The notes under the pieces are model-generated. The model made no database searches and had not been told where the DNA came from. It saw nothing but the letters and a program-made list of their open reading frames with translations. From SpSt-501 sp037481615 (GTDB lineage: Bacteria > Desulfobacterota > Desulfobacteria > Desulfobacterales > SpSt-501): DNA of 64,000 bases. The stretch lies in NCBI GenBank assembly GCA_037481615.1, contig JBBFLI010000006.1; one strand, written 5' to 3'. Within the stretch, counting starts at the first letter, position 1; every line of letters begins with the position of its first letter. A program made the position numbers and the translations under genes. Shown here piece after piece: positions 53,938 through 63,879 of this stretch.

Positions 53938-56607
53938 ATGGGGGACTACAATACTTTCTTCCGGCGCATGACTTCCGGATGGGATCCCCACGAATGGCAG
54001 GCAAGACTTGCGGTTGAAAGTCGATGCACCGACCGCCTGATCCGGATACCCACCGGTTTTGGAAAGACCTTGGGGATTTTTGGCGCATGGCTCTGGAACC
54101 GCGTGGAAAGCTCCCGTGAGGACTGGCCCCGAAGGCTGGTGTGGTGCCTGCCGATGCGGGTATTGGTGGAACAGACCGAGTTCGAGATCCGCAAGGCGCT
54201 CGAAGCATTGGGGATGCTTTCACATGCGGGGGATTCCGATGGGGAGATCGGCGTTTATACGGTGATGGGTGGCGTGGATGCGGGGGAGTGGCATCTCTAC
54301 CCCGAGCGGTGTGCAGTCCTGATCGGTACCCAGGACATGCTGCTTTCCCGTGCCCTGAACCGCGGGTATTTGTCCCCAAGGGCGCGCTGGCCCATGGAGT
54401 TCGGTCTGCTCAACCAGGATTGCCTCTGGGTTCTGGACGAGGTGCAGCTCATGGATGTGGGGCTAGCCACCTCGGCCCAGTTGCAGGCGTTTCGCAACGA
54501 GGATGAGAACACGAGGAGCTTACCCCGGCCCTGCCGCAGCTGGTGGGTGAGCGCGACGCTTCAGGAGGATTGGTTCAAAAGAAGCCCGGAGACTTCCGCA
54601 TGGCTGAAAGATTTACCCCAGGTAAGAATCGCGGCGAGAGATCGAAAGGGACACCTGTGGGACGATGTGAAAAAGGATTTGCGTGTCCGCCCGTGCGCCT
54701 CGATCAAGGAGGCGGCCCGCCAAGTTGCGGAGAACCACCGTCAGAGGGGTGGCACGACCCTCGTGGTCTTGAACACCGTCGAGCGTGCCCAGGACTTGTT
54801 CGCCGCGCTCATGAAAGACGCGCAACTCAAAAAAAACGGAACCGACATCCGCCTCGTCCACAGCCGCTTCCGGCCGAACGAAAGACGCCGATGGCGGGAG
54901 GAGTTTCTGAACCGCGAAGCCAGCGAGGGACGGACGGATCGCATCATCGTCGCGACTCAGGTGGTCGAAGCCGGCGTGGACATCTCCGCGGCGACCCTCA
55001 TCACCGAGCTTGCCCCGTGGGCGAGCCTTGTCCAGCGGCTCGGACGCTCAGCACGCTGGGGCGGCGAGGCGCAGGTGGTCGTGCTCGACGTTCTGGACGG
55101 ACGAAATGAGAAAGAACGGGAAAAGGCGGCGCGGCCTTACCGCCCGGAGGACCTGGAAGCCTCCCGCGAGGCGATCGGGCGCCTGGAAGCCGTGGGGCTT
55201 TCCCCTCAAGAGCTCGAACGCTTCGAAGAGTCTGAAGAAAACCACGACCTCCTGCCCCGCCTCTACCCTTACGAGGCCTCTCAGCTGCTTCTGCGCCGCG
55301 AGCTCGAGGAGCTCTTCGACACCACCCCCGACCTCTCCGGCGCCGACATCGACATCAGCCGCTTCATCCGCAGCGGTGAGGAGCGCGACCTGCACGTTTT
55401 TTGGGAAGCGATTCCGCCGGGCAGCGACCCCGAACCCACAACCCGTCCCTCGCGGGAAGCCCTGTGCGCCGTGCCCTTCCTTGCGGCGCGCGAATGGCTC
55501 TGCGGCAAAGAGAGCAAGCAGAACAAAGCGCCCAACTTGAAAAAAGGAATGCGGGCCTGGGTCTGGGACTGGCTCGATGGGCGCTGGCGGAAGGCAGGTC
55601 GACGCGACCTCTACCCCGGCCAGACGGTTCTCGTCGATGCGGCCTGCGGCGGCTACGATCTTGCAGCGGGGTGGAGCCCAGAGCATCATGATCCGGTCCT
55701 GCCGGTGGTCGCAGCCGAAGCCCCGCCGGGCGAAGCCTCCGACTCCAGGCAGGACGACGAGACGCTCAGCTTCTATCCCTGGCAGACCATCGGCACCCAC
55801 GGTCGCCGCACGGGGGAGATCGCCCGGCGCCTTGCCGAGAAGCTCATCCCCCCCAAAACCCATCTCTTCGATCTGGCCGGCCGCTGGCATGACGCCGGCA
55901 AGGCGCATCCGGCCTTTCAGGCCTCGATCGTCAGCGAAAACCGGCCCCAACGAAACGATATCGCCAAGGCCCCCGAGAATGCATGGCTTCCGCCTTCCCG
56001 GCTCTACCCTGCGCCGGACGGGCCTCGGCGCGCGGGACTCCGCCACGAGATAGCGAGCGTGCTCGCCTTGCTCGAAGTTTTGAAACGCCGCGCCCCCGAC
56101 CACCCGGCGCTACTCGGTCCCTGGAAAGAATTGTTGGAGGGCGCCGGGATGACCCCCGAAATCGCGTCGCCGCCCGCCGAGCCGCCGAGCCCGATCGAGG
56201 AGGAGGTTCTCGCGCTCGACGCGGAGAGCTTCAACCTTGCCGCCTACCTCGTATGTGCCCATCACGGCAAGGTCCGGCTGGCCTGGCACGCCTGCCCGGC
56301 CGATCAGGAAGCCTACGATCCGCTTACGCGGATACGCGGACTTCGCGATGGCGACCTTCTGCCGTCCATGAAGCTTGCGGCCGCGGACGGCTCGCTCCAC
56401 GCTTTGCCCCCGACGAAGGTCGACCTCATCCCGGCGGCCGCCGGACTGAACCCCCGCACGGGGCCGGGCTGGACGGAGAGGGCGCTCGGGTTGCTCGAAC
56501 GCCATGGGCCATTCGCCGTGGCATGGTTGGAGGCGCTGATACGGGCCGCCGACCAGCGGGCCTCGCGGCTCGATCTGCCGGACGACGAACTCCGGGAAGG
56601 GAGTTGA
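53938..56607 (+). CDS. cas3: Cas3 helicase-nuclease, type I-G (I-U) with C-terminal HD domain
   Basis: 889 residues. The helicase comes first: Walker A IRIPTGFGKTLG at about 40-50, LWVLDEVQLMD as the DEAD-box equivalent, VSATL, and IVATQVVEAGVDISA with QRLGRSARWG. The HD nuclease lies at the C-terminus (GTHGRRTGEIARRL, DLAGRWHDAGKAHPAF, CAHHGKVRLAW). This order, reverse of most Cas3 proteins, is typical of subtype I-G. It unwinds and degrades target DNA. First gene of the cas operon. Confidence 0.92.
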   Translation: MGDYNTFFRRMTSGWDPHEWQARLAVESRCTDRLIRIPTGFGKTLGIFGAWLWNRVESSREDWPRRLVWCLPMRVLVEQTEFEIRKALEALGMLSHAGDSDGEIGVYTVMGGVDAGEWHLYPERCAVLIGTQDMLLSRALNRGYLSPRARWPMEFGLLNQDCLWVLDEVQLMDVGLATSAQLQAFRNEDENTRSLPRPCRSWWVSATLQEDWFKRSPETSAWLKDLPQVRIAARDRKGHLWDDVKKDLRVRPCASIKEAARQVAENHRQRGGTTLVVLNTVERAQDLFAALMKDAQLKKNGTDIRLVHSRFRPNERRRWREEFLNREASEGRTDRIIVATQVVEAGVDISAATLITELAPWASLVQRLGRSARWGGEAQVVVLDVLDGRNEKEREKAARPYRPEDLEASREAIGRLEAVGLSPQELERFEESEENHDLLPRLYPYEASQLLLRRELEELFDTTPDLSGADIDISRFIRSGEERDLHVFWEAIPPGSDPEPTTRPSREALCAVPFLAAREWLCGKESKQNKAPNLKKGMRAWVWDWLDGRWRKAGRRDLYPGQTVLVDAACGGYDLAAGWSPEHHDPVLPVVAAEAPPGEASDSRQDDETLSFYPWQTIGTHGRRTGEIARRLAEKLIPPKTHLFDLAGRWHDAGKAHPAFQASIVSENRPQRNDIAKAPENAWLPPSRLYPAPDGPRRAGLRHEIASVLALLEVLKRRAPDHPALLGPWKELLEGAGMTPEIASPPAEPPSPIEEEVLALDAESFNLAAYLVCAHHGKVRLAWHACPADQEAYDPLTRIRGLRDGDLLPSMKLAAADGSLHALPPTKVDLIPAAAGLNPRTGPGWTERALGLLERHGPFAVAWLEALIRAADQRASRLDLPDDELREGS

Positions 56608-56609
56608 CC

Positions 56610-58883
56610 ATGTTCGTGCATGTGCTCGGCGGCTGCGCGCCGTATCCCCTCGCCCACTATCTCAAGGCGCTCGCGGTCCTGCGTCTGGTGGCGGAAGGTC
56701 CTGACCCCCGGGCGCGCGCCTGGTGGCGGGGAGAGAGATATCTTCTCGCCACACGCCTGGCTGAGGAGGAGATCGAGGTTTTTTTCGCCAAGGAGTACGC
56801 CCCCTCGCCGATCATTGCGCCGTGGAACAAGGGCTCCGGGTTCTACTACGTGGACGATCCTGGGTTGACCCCCGTCGAACGCTCGACCGCCCCGCGCTTC
56901 GAGAAGCTCAGGGAGGCCATCGCTCAGGCAAGGGAGGTGATCCCTGAACTGATAGCCGCCGATAGAGCCGTGCGGGAGATCAAGGACGAAACCAAGAAGA
57001 AGGGACTTTCGAAGGCCGAGAGGGAAGCGCTGAAAAATGACCAGGCATACAAAATGCGCCTCGCGGAGGCGCAGAGACGTTTCGAGAGCCTGAAAGCCGG
57101 TTTGCTGCCGCGTCTCAGGCTTCAGTGGCGCGGAGCGCTGCGGCAGTGGCTCGATACCGCCATGGTCTTGGACGAAGAAGGCGAGCCGCTTTACCCCGCT
57201 CTACTCGGCACGGGCGGCAACGACGGCCGCCTGGATTTCACCAACAACTTTCTGCAACGTATCGCGGAAGTCTTCGAACTATCCTCGGAGGATGGCCGGT
57301 TGAAACCGGGCGCCCATGCGTGGCTGGCCAACTCGCTGTGGGGCCGTCCGATGCATGATTTGCTTCAGGGGCGTGCCGTGGGACAATTCCTGCCGGGCGC
57401 GGGCGGCGGCGCCAACAGCGTCGCCGGCCCGGACGGCGACGGCCTGCTGAACCCCTTCGATTTCATCCTCATGATGGAGGGGGTGCTTCTCTTTGCGGCG
57501 CATCTCACGCGGCGGTTTTCGATACACGAAGAGGCGCGGGCCGCCGCGCCCTTCGCTGTAGGCAGCCACGCGGTCGGGTATCTGAGCGCCGCTGATTCGG
57601 ATGAGGATGCTCGAGGCGAACAGTGGATGCCTCTCTGGTCTCAGCCGTTGAGCCTCTTCGAGCTGCGCCGGCTCCTTTCGGAGGGGCGCGCACAGATCGG
57701 GGCGAAGCCGGTCCGTCACCCGGTGGATTTCGCGCGCGCGGCGGCCACCCTGGGTTGTGCACGTGGAATCTCTGCATTCCAGCGCTACGGCTATTTCGAA
57801 AGAAAGGGGCAGAGCAAGCTCGCCGTGCCCCTCGGCCGTTTTCTTGTCCCTGAGAGAGTCATCCCCCATCTTCGCTGTCTTCAGGATATTGCCGCCTGGG
57901 TCGATCGCCTGCATCGGCAGGCCAATGCAAACCAGGTCCCCGGAAGGCTTCGCCAAGCCCAAAAGACGGTCGCCGAAGCGGCCATCTCCGTTTCGCAGCA
58001 CCCAACCGAAAAAAACCGGTGGCAAGAGCTCTTGTTGTCGTTGAGCGAGGCGGAAGCTGCTCTCCGCGAAAGTTTGGGACAGAGGATCGGCCCGCTCCCG
58101 CCGCTTCGGCCCGAGTGGGTTCCGGCGGCGGACGACGGCTCGCCCGAGTTCCGCCTGGCCGTGGCCTGCGCGCTGCAGGTCGGTGGCTACTCGAAAGAGG
58201 ACGACAAGCGCTATGACGGGGTGCGCCGCCACTGGCTGCCCTTGGAGGGCGGCAAATTCGCCGTTTCGAGCAGCGGCGGCGAGCGGATCCGGTTCGGCCC
58301 GGAGGTGGTGATCACCGGGAAGCGCGGCCTCGACGACGCGATCGCCCTGGTTCGGCGGCGGCTGGTGGAGGCCGGGCAGAAAGGAGAGCGGCGGCTGCCG
58401 CTCGCCGCCGCCCGAGGCGCGGCCGCGTATCCGGGCGACCTCGCACGGCTGCTCGCGGGCGAAGTGGACCTGGACCGCACCATGAAGCTCGCCTGCGCCC
58501 TGATGGCTCTCGACGGCAGAAAATGGGCTGCCCGGCCCCTGCCTCCCGCGCCACCCTCTGACGGTCAAGCCGATTCGCCCGAGGAGGCCTGGATGGTCAT
58601 CCGCCTGGCGATGGCCCCCTGGCCCCTTCCAAACGAGAACGAGGTGGGTGTCGACCCGGTCATCCTGCGCCGTCTCGAGACCGGGGATGCAGCCGCTGCA
58701 CTGAGAACCGCCGCCCGGCGGCTGCTCAAGGCCGGCATCGTTGCCGCGCTGCGCTTCGTCTTCGCTTCCCCGGAAACTGCGCGGCTCTGGGCGGCCGCGC
58801 TCGCCTTTCCCATAGACCGAAAAACGGCAAGCCTTTTCATTCGCCGCATCGATCCCCGCAGCCTGAAGGAGGAATCCGCATGA
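56610..58883 (+). CDS. csx17: Csx17 (Cas8-like large subunit), type I-G
   Basis: 757 residues from ATG 56610, right after cas3. The N-terminus VHVLGGCAPYPLAHYLKALAV is diagnostic of Csx17, the large effector subunit of subtype I-G; LGTGGNDGRLDFTNNFLQRI is a further conserved stretch. Overlaps csb1 by ATGA. Confidence 0.9.
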   Translation: MFVHVLGGCAPYPLAHYLKALAVLRLVAEGPDPRARAWWRGERYLLATRLAEEEIEVFFAKEYAPSPIIAPWNKGSGFYYVDDPGLTPVERSTAPRFEKLREAIAQAREVIPELIAADRAVREIKDETKKKGLSKAEREALKNDQAYKMRLAEAQRRFESLKAGLLPRLRLQWRGALRQWLDTAMVLDEEGEPLYPALLGTGGNDGRLDFTNNFLQRIAEVFELSSEDGRLKPGAHAWLANSLWGRPMHDLLQGRAVGQFLPGAGGGANSVAGPDGDGLLNPFDFILMMEGVLLFAAHLTRRFSIHEEARAAAPFAVGSHAVGYLSAADSDEDARGEQWMPLWSQPLSLFELRRLLSEGRAQIGAKPVRHPVDFARAAATLGCARGISAFQRYGYFERKGQSKLAVPLGRFLVPERVIPHLRCLQDIAAWVDRLHRQANANQVPGRLRQAQKTVAEAAISVSQHPTEKNRWQELLLSLSEAEAALRESLGQRIGPLPPLRPEWVPAADDGSPEFRLAVACALQVGGYSKEDDKRYDGVRRHWLPLEGGKFAVSSSGGERIRFGPEVVITGKRGLDDAIALVRRRLVEAGQKGERRLPLAAARGAAAYPGDLARLLAGEVDLDRTMKLACALMALDGRKWAARPLPPAPPSDGQADSPEEAWMVIRLAMAPWPLPNENEVGVDPVILRRLETGDAAAALRTAARRLLKAGIVAALRFVFASPETARLWAAALAFPIDRKTASLFIRRIDPRSLKEESA

Positions 58884-59899
58884 GCCTCGATCTCACCCCC
58901 CTCGAAGCCGCGCAGCGCGTCCTGTTCGAAGTGCCTCTCGTCCCCATCCAGGGACAGCGCTTCCAGCCCACGGGCTTTCCCGGGCTGGGCGCCGCCACAT
59001 TTCAGACGGCCAGGGGTCTGTGCCTTCTGGTCGAAAGCGCCCAGAGCATGGCCAATCGCCTCGAGCTCACCTGCTGGGACGAGGGAAAGCAGGATGTAAT
59101 CGCCGACCTCACAGGGATTTCCCATGTTCGGGTCGAGCGACAAGGAAAGTTCCTGACCGACACCATTCTCGAGGCGCACAGGCTCAACAGCCCCTATCTT
59201 CTCGAAAACAAAAGAGACAAGAGCTTCTTCAACGAACTGCAAAAAGCCCTGGGCGTGATGGAGAAGGGCCCTATCGACCGCAAGAAGCTCGCCGAGGTGC
59301 TTCTCGACTACGATGTCGGCTCGCTCCTGCACGGGGTCTTTCTCGCCAAAAAGGAGCTGGCCGGCGGCCGGCTGCGCGTGGCGCGGGCGCTTTCGGCCTT
59401 CATCGAGGCCGAGGGGGTCCGGATCGCCGCTTCGGGCGGAGTGAAGAACGACCATGTGAACCCCGAGGGGGATACGAGCGCCGGATTCGGGAATGTCCCC
59501 TTCGCGCGGGACGAGTACACCGCAGAGCGCATCACGCTCTTTGTGAACCTGGATCTCGCCCAGATCCGGGGGTATGGGCTGGGTAAGGAGGCCGAGCGGT
59601 TGCTCACGCTGCTGTCGCTGTTCAAGTTGCGCAGGCTCCTCGACGGGAACTTGCGGCTGCGCACCGCCTGCGACCTGCGCGTCGACGCGGATTCGATCCG
59701 CGCCGTCGCCCCGGCGGGCTTCCCTCTTCCCGAGGCGGACGCGATCCTGGCAGACCTCAAGCCGCTGATCCAGGGCTTGAAGGACAGCATGCATGTGAGA
59801 ACGGCTCGGTTCGAAGACCCCTTGAAGAGCGCGAAGAAAAAAGCCGGCCAGGATCAGGAGGAAGACTCCGGAGAGGCCGAGCAAGACCCCGAGGATTGA
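58880..59899 (+). CDS. csb1: Csb1 (Cas7 family), type I-G
   Basis: 339 residues. VPIQGQRFQPTGFPGLGAATF, LLVESAQSMANRLE and ASGGVKNDHVNPEGDTSAGFGNVPF match Csb1 (GSU0053 family), the RAMP protein that lines the crRNA backbone. Acidic C-terminal tail of about 15 residues. Confidence 0.92.
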   Translation: MSLDLTPLEAAQRVLFEVPLVPIQGQRFQPTGFPGLGAATFQTARGLCLLVESAQSMANRLELTCWDEGKQDVIADLTGISHVRVERQGKFLTDTILEAHRLNSPYLLENKRDKSFFNELQKALGVMEKGPIDRKKLAEVLLDYDVGSLLHGVFLAKKELAGGRLRVARALSAFIEAEGVRIAASGGVKNDHVNPEGDTSAGFGNVPFARDEYTAERITLFVNLDLAQIRGYGLGKEAERLLTLLSLFKLRRLLDGNLRLRTACDLRVDADSIRAVAPAGFPLPEADAILADLKPLIQGLKDSMHVRTARFEDPLKSAKKKAGQDQEEDSGEAEQDPED

Positions 59900-59904
59900 G
59901 AGCC

Positions 59905-61446
59905 ATGCCGACGCTCCTTTTCCGATTCCCTGCCGGGAGATATCATGCAACCCCTTGGGGGCACCATGTGAACGAGGGGCTCGTCGAATGGCCGCCTTCC
60001 CCGTGGCGCCTACTCCGGGCGCTTCTCGCCGCCGGATACACCAGCGGCCTGTGGGGGGACGATGGGCCGCCGGAGACCGCCCGGCGTCTGATCGGAAAAC
60101 TCGCAGCCGTCCTGCCAAGATACCGGCTGCCCGAGGCCGTCGGCGCCCACAGCCGGCACTACATGCCGCTAGCCCGCTTCAAGGACGGTAAAGAGGAAAC
60201 CACCCTGGTCTTCGACACCTTCGCCTGGGTCGAGAGGGGCGTTCTTTCCGTTGTCTGGGATGTGGAGCTCGCGGCCGATGAGACCGAACTCCTCGGCAGG
60301 TTGGTCGAGAGGGTGGGCTACCTCGGCCGGTCGGAGAGCTGGGTCGCAGGCAGACTCGCCGCCGCCGATGAGCCGCTGCCTGAAGGCATGGAGTGCTATC
60401 CTTCCCATGAGCCGCCCCCCCTCGGCTGGGAGCAGATCCCTTTGTTTGCGCCTCTCGACGAGACCGCCTACAGGCGGTGGCGGGAAGAGCAAGCTGTCGG
60501 CGACCGGCGGGGCGATCGGATACCGAAGGACTTGATCGACTGCCTCCAGCGGGACACCGCTTGGCTGCAGAAACAGGGCTGGAGCCAGCCCCCCGGCAGC
60601 CGCCGGGTTTTCTACCTCCGGCCGCGGAACGCCCTCGAACCCTTGGCTTCCCGTGGGCGGCGGCCGGCGGCGGACCGCCCGGTCGAGGCGATGCTCCTCT
60701 GCCTGTCGCACCCGTCCCGTAACAACCACGCCCTGCCGCCGGTCGCCCGCACCCTGCCCCAGGCCGAGCTGTTTCATCGCGCGCTCGTCCGGTACGGCGA
60801 GCGGGAGGGCCTCGGCCATTGTGCCGTCCTGACGGGCTGCGACGAAGAGGGTCTGCCCCTGCGGGGCCCCCACCGCCACGCCCACATTCTTCCTCTGGAT
60901 CTCGACCGCGACGGTCATCTCGACCATTATCTTGTCTGGGCGCCGATGGGCCTCGACCGCCTCGCACGCTCAGCCGTGCGCTCGGTGCGCTGGACCTATG
61001 CCAAGAACAGCCCCGAACCGCTTCAGCTCACCCTCGCAGGAAGCGGATCTCTCGACGATCTACGGAGCACCCCCGAAAGCTGGGGAGATGAGCTGCGGCG
61101 CGTTCTCGGCCCTTCCGCCGGCGCTGTCCGCTGGCGCAGTCTGAGCCCCTTCGTGCCCCCTCGCCATCTGAAAAAGCGCGGTCGGGACACGCTGGAGGGC
61201 CAGGTGGCCGCCGAGCTGACTTCGAGAGGGCTTCCGGCCGCCCGCGAGATCCTTCTCCCGGACGCCAAGAGCAACCCGGGAACCCTGCGGCAACGGCATT
61301 TCGTCCGGATCCGTCGCAAGGGTCCTCCGCCACCGCTGGACTGCGGCTTCCCGCTGGAGCTCGTCTTCGACCAACCCGTCCGCGGCCCCATCTGCCTCGG
61401 CTATGCGAGCCACTTCGGGCTGGGGCTGTTCGGCGCCGTCGACTGA
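59905..61446 (+). CDS. csb2: Csb2 (Cas5-Cas6 fusion), type I-G
   Basis: 513 residues from ATG 59905. N-terminal RAMP (LLFRFPAGRYHATPWGHHVNEGLVEWPPSPWRLLRALLA in outline), and a second RAMP domain with HRHAHILPLDLDRDGHLDHYLVWAP and a Gly-rich end (GPICLGYASHFGLGLF). GSU0054 family; it processes crRNA and caps its 5' part. An in-frame TTG at 59896 is possible. Confidence 0.9.
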   Translation: MPTLLFRFPAGRYHATPWGHHVNEGLVEWPPSPWRLLRALLAAGYTSGLWGDDGPPETARRLIGKLAAVLPRYRLPEAVGAHSRHYMPLARFKDGKEETTLVFDTFAWVERGVLSVVWDVELAADETELLGRLVERVGYLGRSESWVAGRLAAADEPLPEGMECYPSHEPPPLGWEQIPLFAPLDETAYRRWREEQAVGDRRGDRIPKDLIDCLQRDTAWLQKQGWSQPPGSRRVFYLRPRNALEPLASRGRRPAADRPVEAMLLCLSHPSRNNHALPPVARTLPQAELFHRALVRYGEREGLGHCAVLTGCDEEGLPLRGPHRHAHILPLDLDRDGHLDHYLVWAPMGLDRLARSAVRSVRWTYAKNSPEPLQLTLAGSGSLDDLRSTPESWGDELRRVLGPSAGAVRWRSLSPFVPPRHLKKRGRDTLEGQVAAELTSRGLPAAREILLPDAKSNPGTLRQRHFVRIRRKGPPPPLDCGFPLELVFDQPVRGPICLGYASHFGLGLFGAVD

Positions 61447-61647
61447 GCCGCCCCTGCGCTGAGCCCACCCCGTGCCGGTCCACCGGTGGAAACGGCGGAC
61501 CTTTCTCCCCTTTCCTGCGCCTTTCCCCGATTTGCGGGCCATTTGATCCACAAAACCGCTAAACCGCCCGCCGAACAGGGCGATCTTTATATGCAGGGGG
61601 ATGTTGAGGCGAGGCTTTCCTAGAACACCCGGGAAGGATGGTGGACC

Positions 61648-63363
61648 ATGGGAGAAAAGGCGTCCTCCTCGGCTTCAACCGCTCCGGTGGTTGCTTCGGC
61701 ACTCATTCCCGCGCGCATCCTGAACGAGTTCGTCTATTGCCCCCGTCTCGCTTACCTGATGTGGGTGCAGGCCGAGTTCGCGCACAATGCGGATACCGTC
61801 GAGGGGGCGCTCAGGCACCGGCGCGTGGACACCCCCTCGGGCTCGCTTCCACCCGAGGGGGAGACGCCTGAAACGATTCACGCCCGTTCGGTGGACCTCA
61901 CCTCGGAGAAGCTGGGGCTGACGGCAAAGATCGACCTCGTGGAAGGATCGGCCGGCGAGGTTCACCCGGTCGATTACAAGAAAGGAAAGAGGCCCCATGT
62001 CGCGGCCGGAGCCTATGACCCCGAGCGCGTGCAGCTCTGCGCCCAGGGGCTCCTGCTGCGCGAAAACGGGTTCAGGAGCGACTACGGCTTTCTCTATTTC
62101 GCGGGCTCGCGCGAGCGGGTCAAGGTGGACTTCGACGAGGAATTGATCGGGCTCACCCTGAAATCGATCGCCGAGCTGAAAGAGGCGGCCTCGCGCGAAG
62201 CCCCGCCGCCGCCCCTCGCCGACAGCCCCAAGTGCGTCCGCTGCTCTCTGGTCGGGATCTGCCTGCCCGATGAAATCGGCTTCATCAACCATGTCAACCG
62301 GGAAGTCCGCCCTCTTTTCGCGCGCGTCGAAGAGGGCCTGCCGCTCTACGTGCAGTCTCCGGGAAGCTTTCTGAAGAAGGACGGCGAGCGCCTGGTCGTC
62401 GAAGAGAACAGGGAGCGTATCGCCGAGGCGCGTTATCAGGATGTCTCGCAGGTCGTCCTGTTCGGCCATTCCGGGATCAGCACCCCCGCCCTCCACGAGT
62501 GTTTCCGCCGCGACATCCCGGTCACCTTCCTCTCTTACGGCGGCTGGTTCATCGGCCATACCATCGGCACGGGGCACAAAAATGTCGTGACGCGCACCCT
62601 CCAGTACCGGGCGAGCTTCGATTCCGGGATCTGCCTCAAGCTTTCACGAAAACTCGTGGCCGGAAAGATTCTCAATTGCCGGACCCTGTTGCGACGCAAC
62701 TGGAAGCCGACTTCGGACAACGAGGAAAGCCGCGCGCCCACGGAGCTTTTGCAGGGGCTGAGAAGCGACATCCGCGAAGCCTCGCGGGCCTCCTCCATCG
62801 ACGTATTGCTCGGTGTGGAAGGCAGTGCCGCACGGCGCTATTTCGGCGGCTTTTTGGGAATGATCTCTGAAGGGTGCAGAAAGGAAGCCGGGGGGTTCGA
62901 TTTCGAGAGCCGCAATCGGCGGCCGCCGAAGGACCCGGTCAATGCCCTGCTCTCCTTTGCTTACGCGATGCTCGCCAGGGAGTGGACCGTCACTCTCTCG
63001 GCGGTCGGGCTGGATCCCTACCGGGGCTTTTTCCACCAGCCTCGTTACGGGCGCCCGGCCTTGTCGCTCGATTTGATGGAACCCTTCCGACCCCTTGTGG
63101 CCGACTCGGCCGTTCTCATGGCGATCAACAACGGTGAGGTCAAACGCGAGGATTTCATCTTCAGCGCGGCGGGGTGCAGCCTCAAGCCCTCCGGCAGAAA
63201 GCGCTTTATCGCCGCCTTCGAGCGCCGGCTTTCCCAGGAGGTCACGCACCCCATTTTTAAATATCGTGTCAGCTACCGGCGCCTTTTCGAAATCCAGGCC
63301 CGCCTTCTGATCCGTTATCTGGCCGGGGAAATCCCTCGCTACCCAATTTTCTTGACGCGGTGA
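61648..63363 (+). CDS. cas4-cas1: Cas4-Cas1 fusion protein
   Basis: 571 residues. Cas4 part (about 1-215): ILNEFVYCPRLAYLMWVQ, GEVHPVDYKKGKRP and CVRCSLVGICLP with the Fe-S cysteines. Cas1 part (about 225-571): LYVQSPGSFLKKDGERLVV, VLFGHSGISTPALHECFRRDIPVTFLS, LLGVEGSAARRYFGGF and DPVNALLSFAYAMLAREW. The fusion is characteristic of subtype I-G. It selects PAM-flanked fragments and integrates spacers. A 201-base gap separates it from csb2, so it may have its own promoter. Confidence 0.93.
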   Translation: MGEKASSSASTAPVVASALIPARILNEFVYCPRLAYLMWVQAEFAHNADTVEGALRHRRVDTPSGSLPPEGETPETIHARSVDLTSEKLGLTAKIDLVEGSAGEVHPVDYKKGKRPHVAAGAYDPERVQLCAQGLLLRENGFRSDYGFLYFAGSRERVKVDFDEELIGLTLKSIAELKEAASREAPPPPLADSPKCVRCSLVGICLPDEIGFINHVNREVRPLFARVEEGLPLYVQSPGSFLKKDGERLVVEENRERIAEARYQDVSQVVLFGHSGISTPALHECFRRDIPVTFLSYGGWFIGHTIGTGHKNVVTRTLQYRASFDSGICLKLSRKLVAGKILNCRTLLRRNWKPTSDNEESRAPTELLQGLRSDIREASRASSIDVLLGVEGSAARRYFGGFLGMISEGCRKEAGGFDFESRNRRPPKDPVNALLSFAYAMLAREWTVTLSAVGLDPYRGFFHQPRYGRPALSLDLMEPFRPLVADSAVLMAINNGEVKREDFIFSAAGCSLKPSGRKRFIAAFERRLSQEVTHPIFKYRVSYRRLFEIQARLLIRYLAGEIPRYPIFLTR

Positions 63364-63368
63364 CCGTC

Positions 63369-63656
63369 ATGGAGCACACTTACATCGTCTGCTACGACAT
63401 CTCCAACCCCAAACGGTGGCGCAAAGTCTACAAGACGATGAAGGGCTTTGGGGAGTGGTTGCAGCTCTCGGTTTTCCAGTGCCGCTTGACGCGGGAGAAG
63501 CTTCTCAAGATGACCGACAGGTTGAACGGGCTTGTGGACCACCGGGAAGACAATGTGCTGATCGTCGACATCGGCCCTGCGGAACACGTGCAACTCAAGG
63601 TGGAGATGATCGGGAAAGCCTTCGTCCCCATCGAGAAGAAACCGATCATCGTCTGA
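63369..63656 (+). CDS. cas2: Cas2
   Basis: 95 residues from ATG 63369 (GTG 63360 also in frame, overlapping the cas1 stop). Ferredoxin-like fold: YIVCYDISNPKRWRKVYK, GEWLQLSVFQCRLTREKL, DNVLIVDIGP. Partner of Cas1 in spacer integration. Confidence 0.92.
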   Translation: MEHTYIVCYDISNPKRWRKVYKTMKGFGEWLQLSVFQCRLTREKLLKMTDRLNGLVDHREDNVLIVDIGPAEHVQLKVEMIGKAFVPIEKKPIIV

Positions 63657-63879
63657 CCCGGATTTTTTGCCGCAAGGTTTCGAGCGCTCGAGCAAGGAGA
63701 TTTTTTCCGTGAGTGCTCGAATAAGTTCAGGTTCTTTGAAAAATAGAACGGTTAAGCTCCGCTGGAGGGTTTCTTGCGCGCGGGCAAAGATCAAAAACGG
63801 TCGTCGACGGAAAGCTTTCTTCTTAGAGCTCGAAATAGGCTTTCAAAAACCTTTCCTGCCTTGTACTTATGGTTGCGCT
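63657..63879 (+). promoter_or_regulatory. CRISPR leader
   Basis: The 223-base region between cas2 and the first repeat, visibly more AT-rich than its surroundings, with several T and A runs. The repeat orientation (ATTGAAGC at the right end) puts the leader on this side. No precise promoter boxes assigned. Confidence 0.6.
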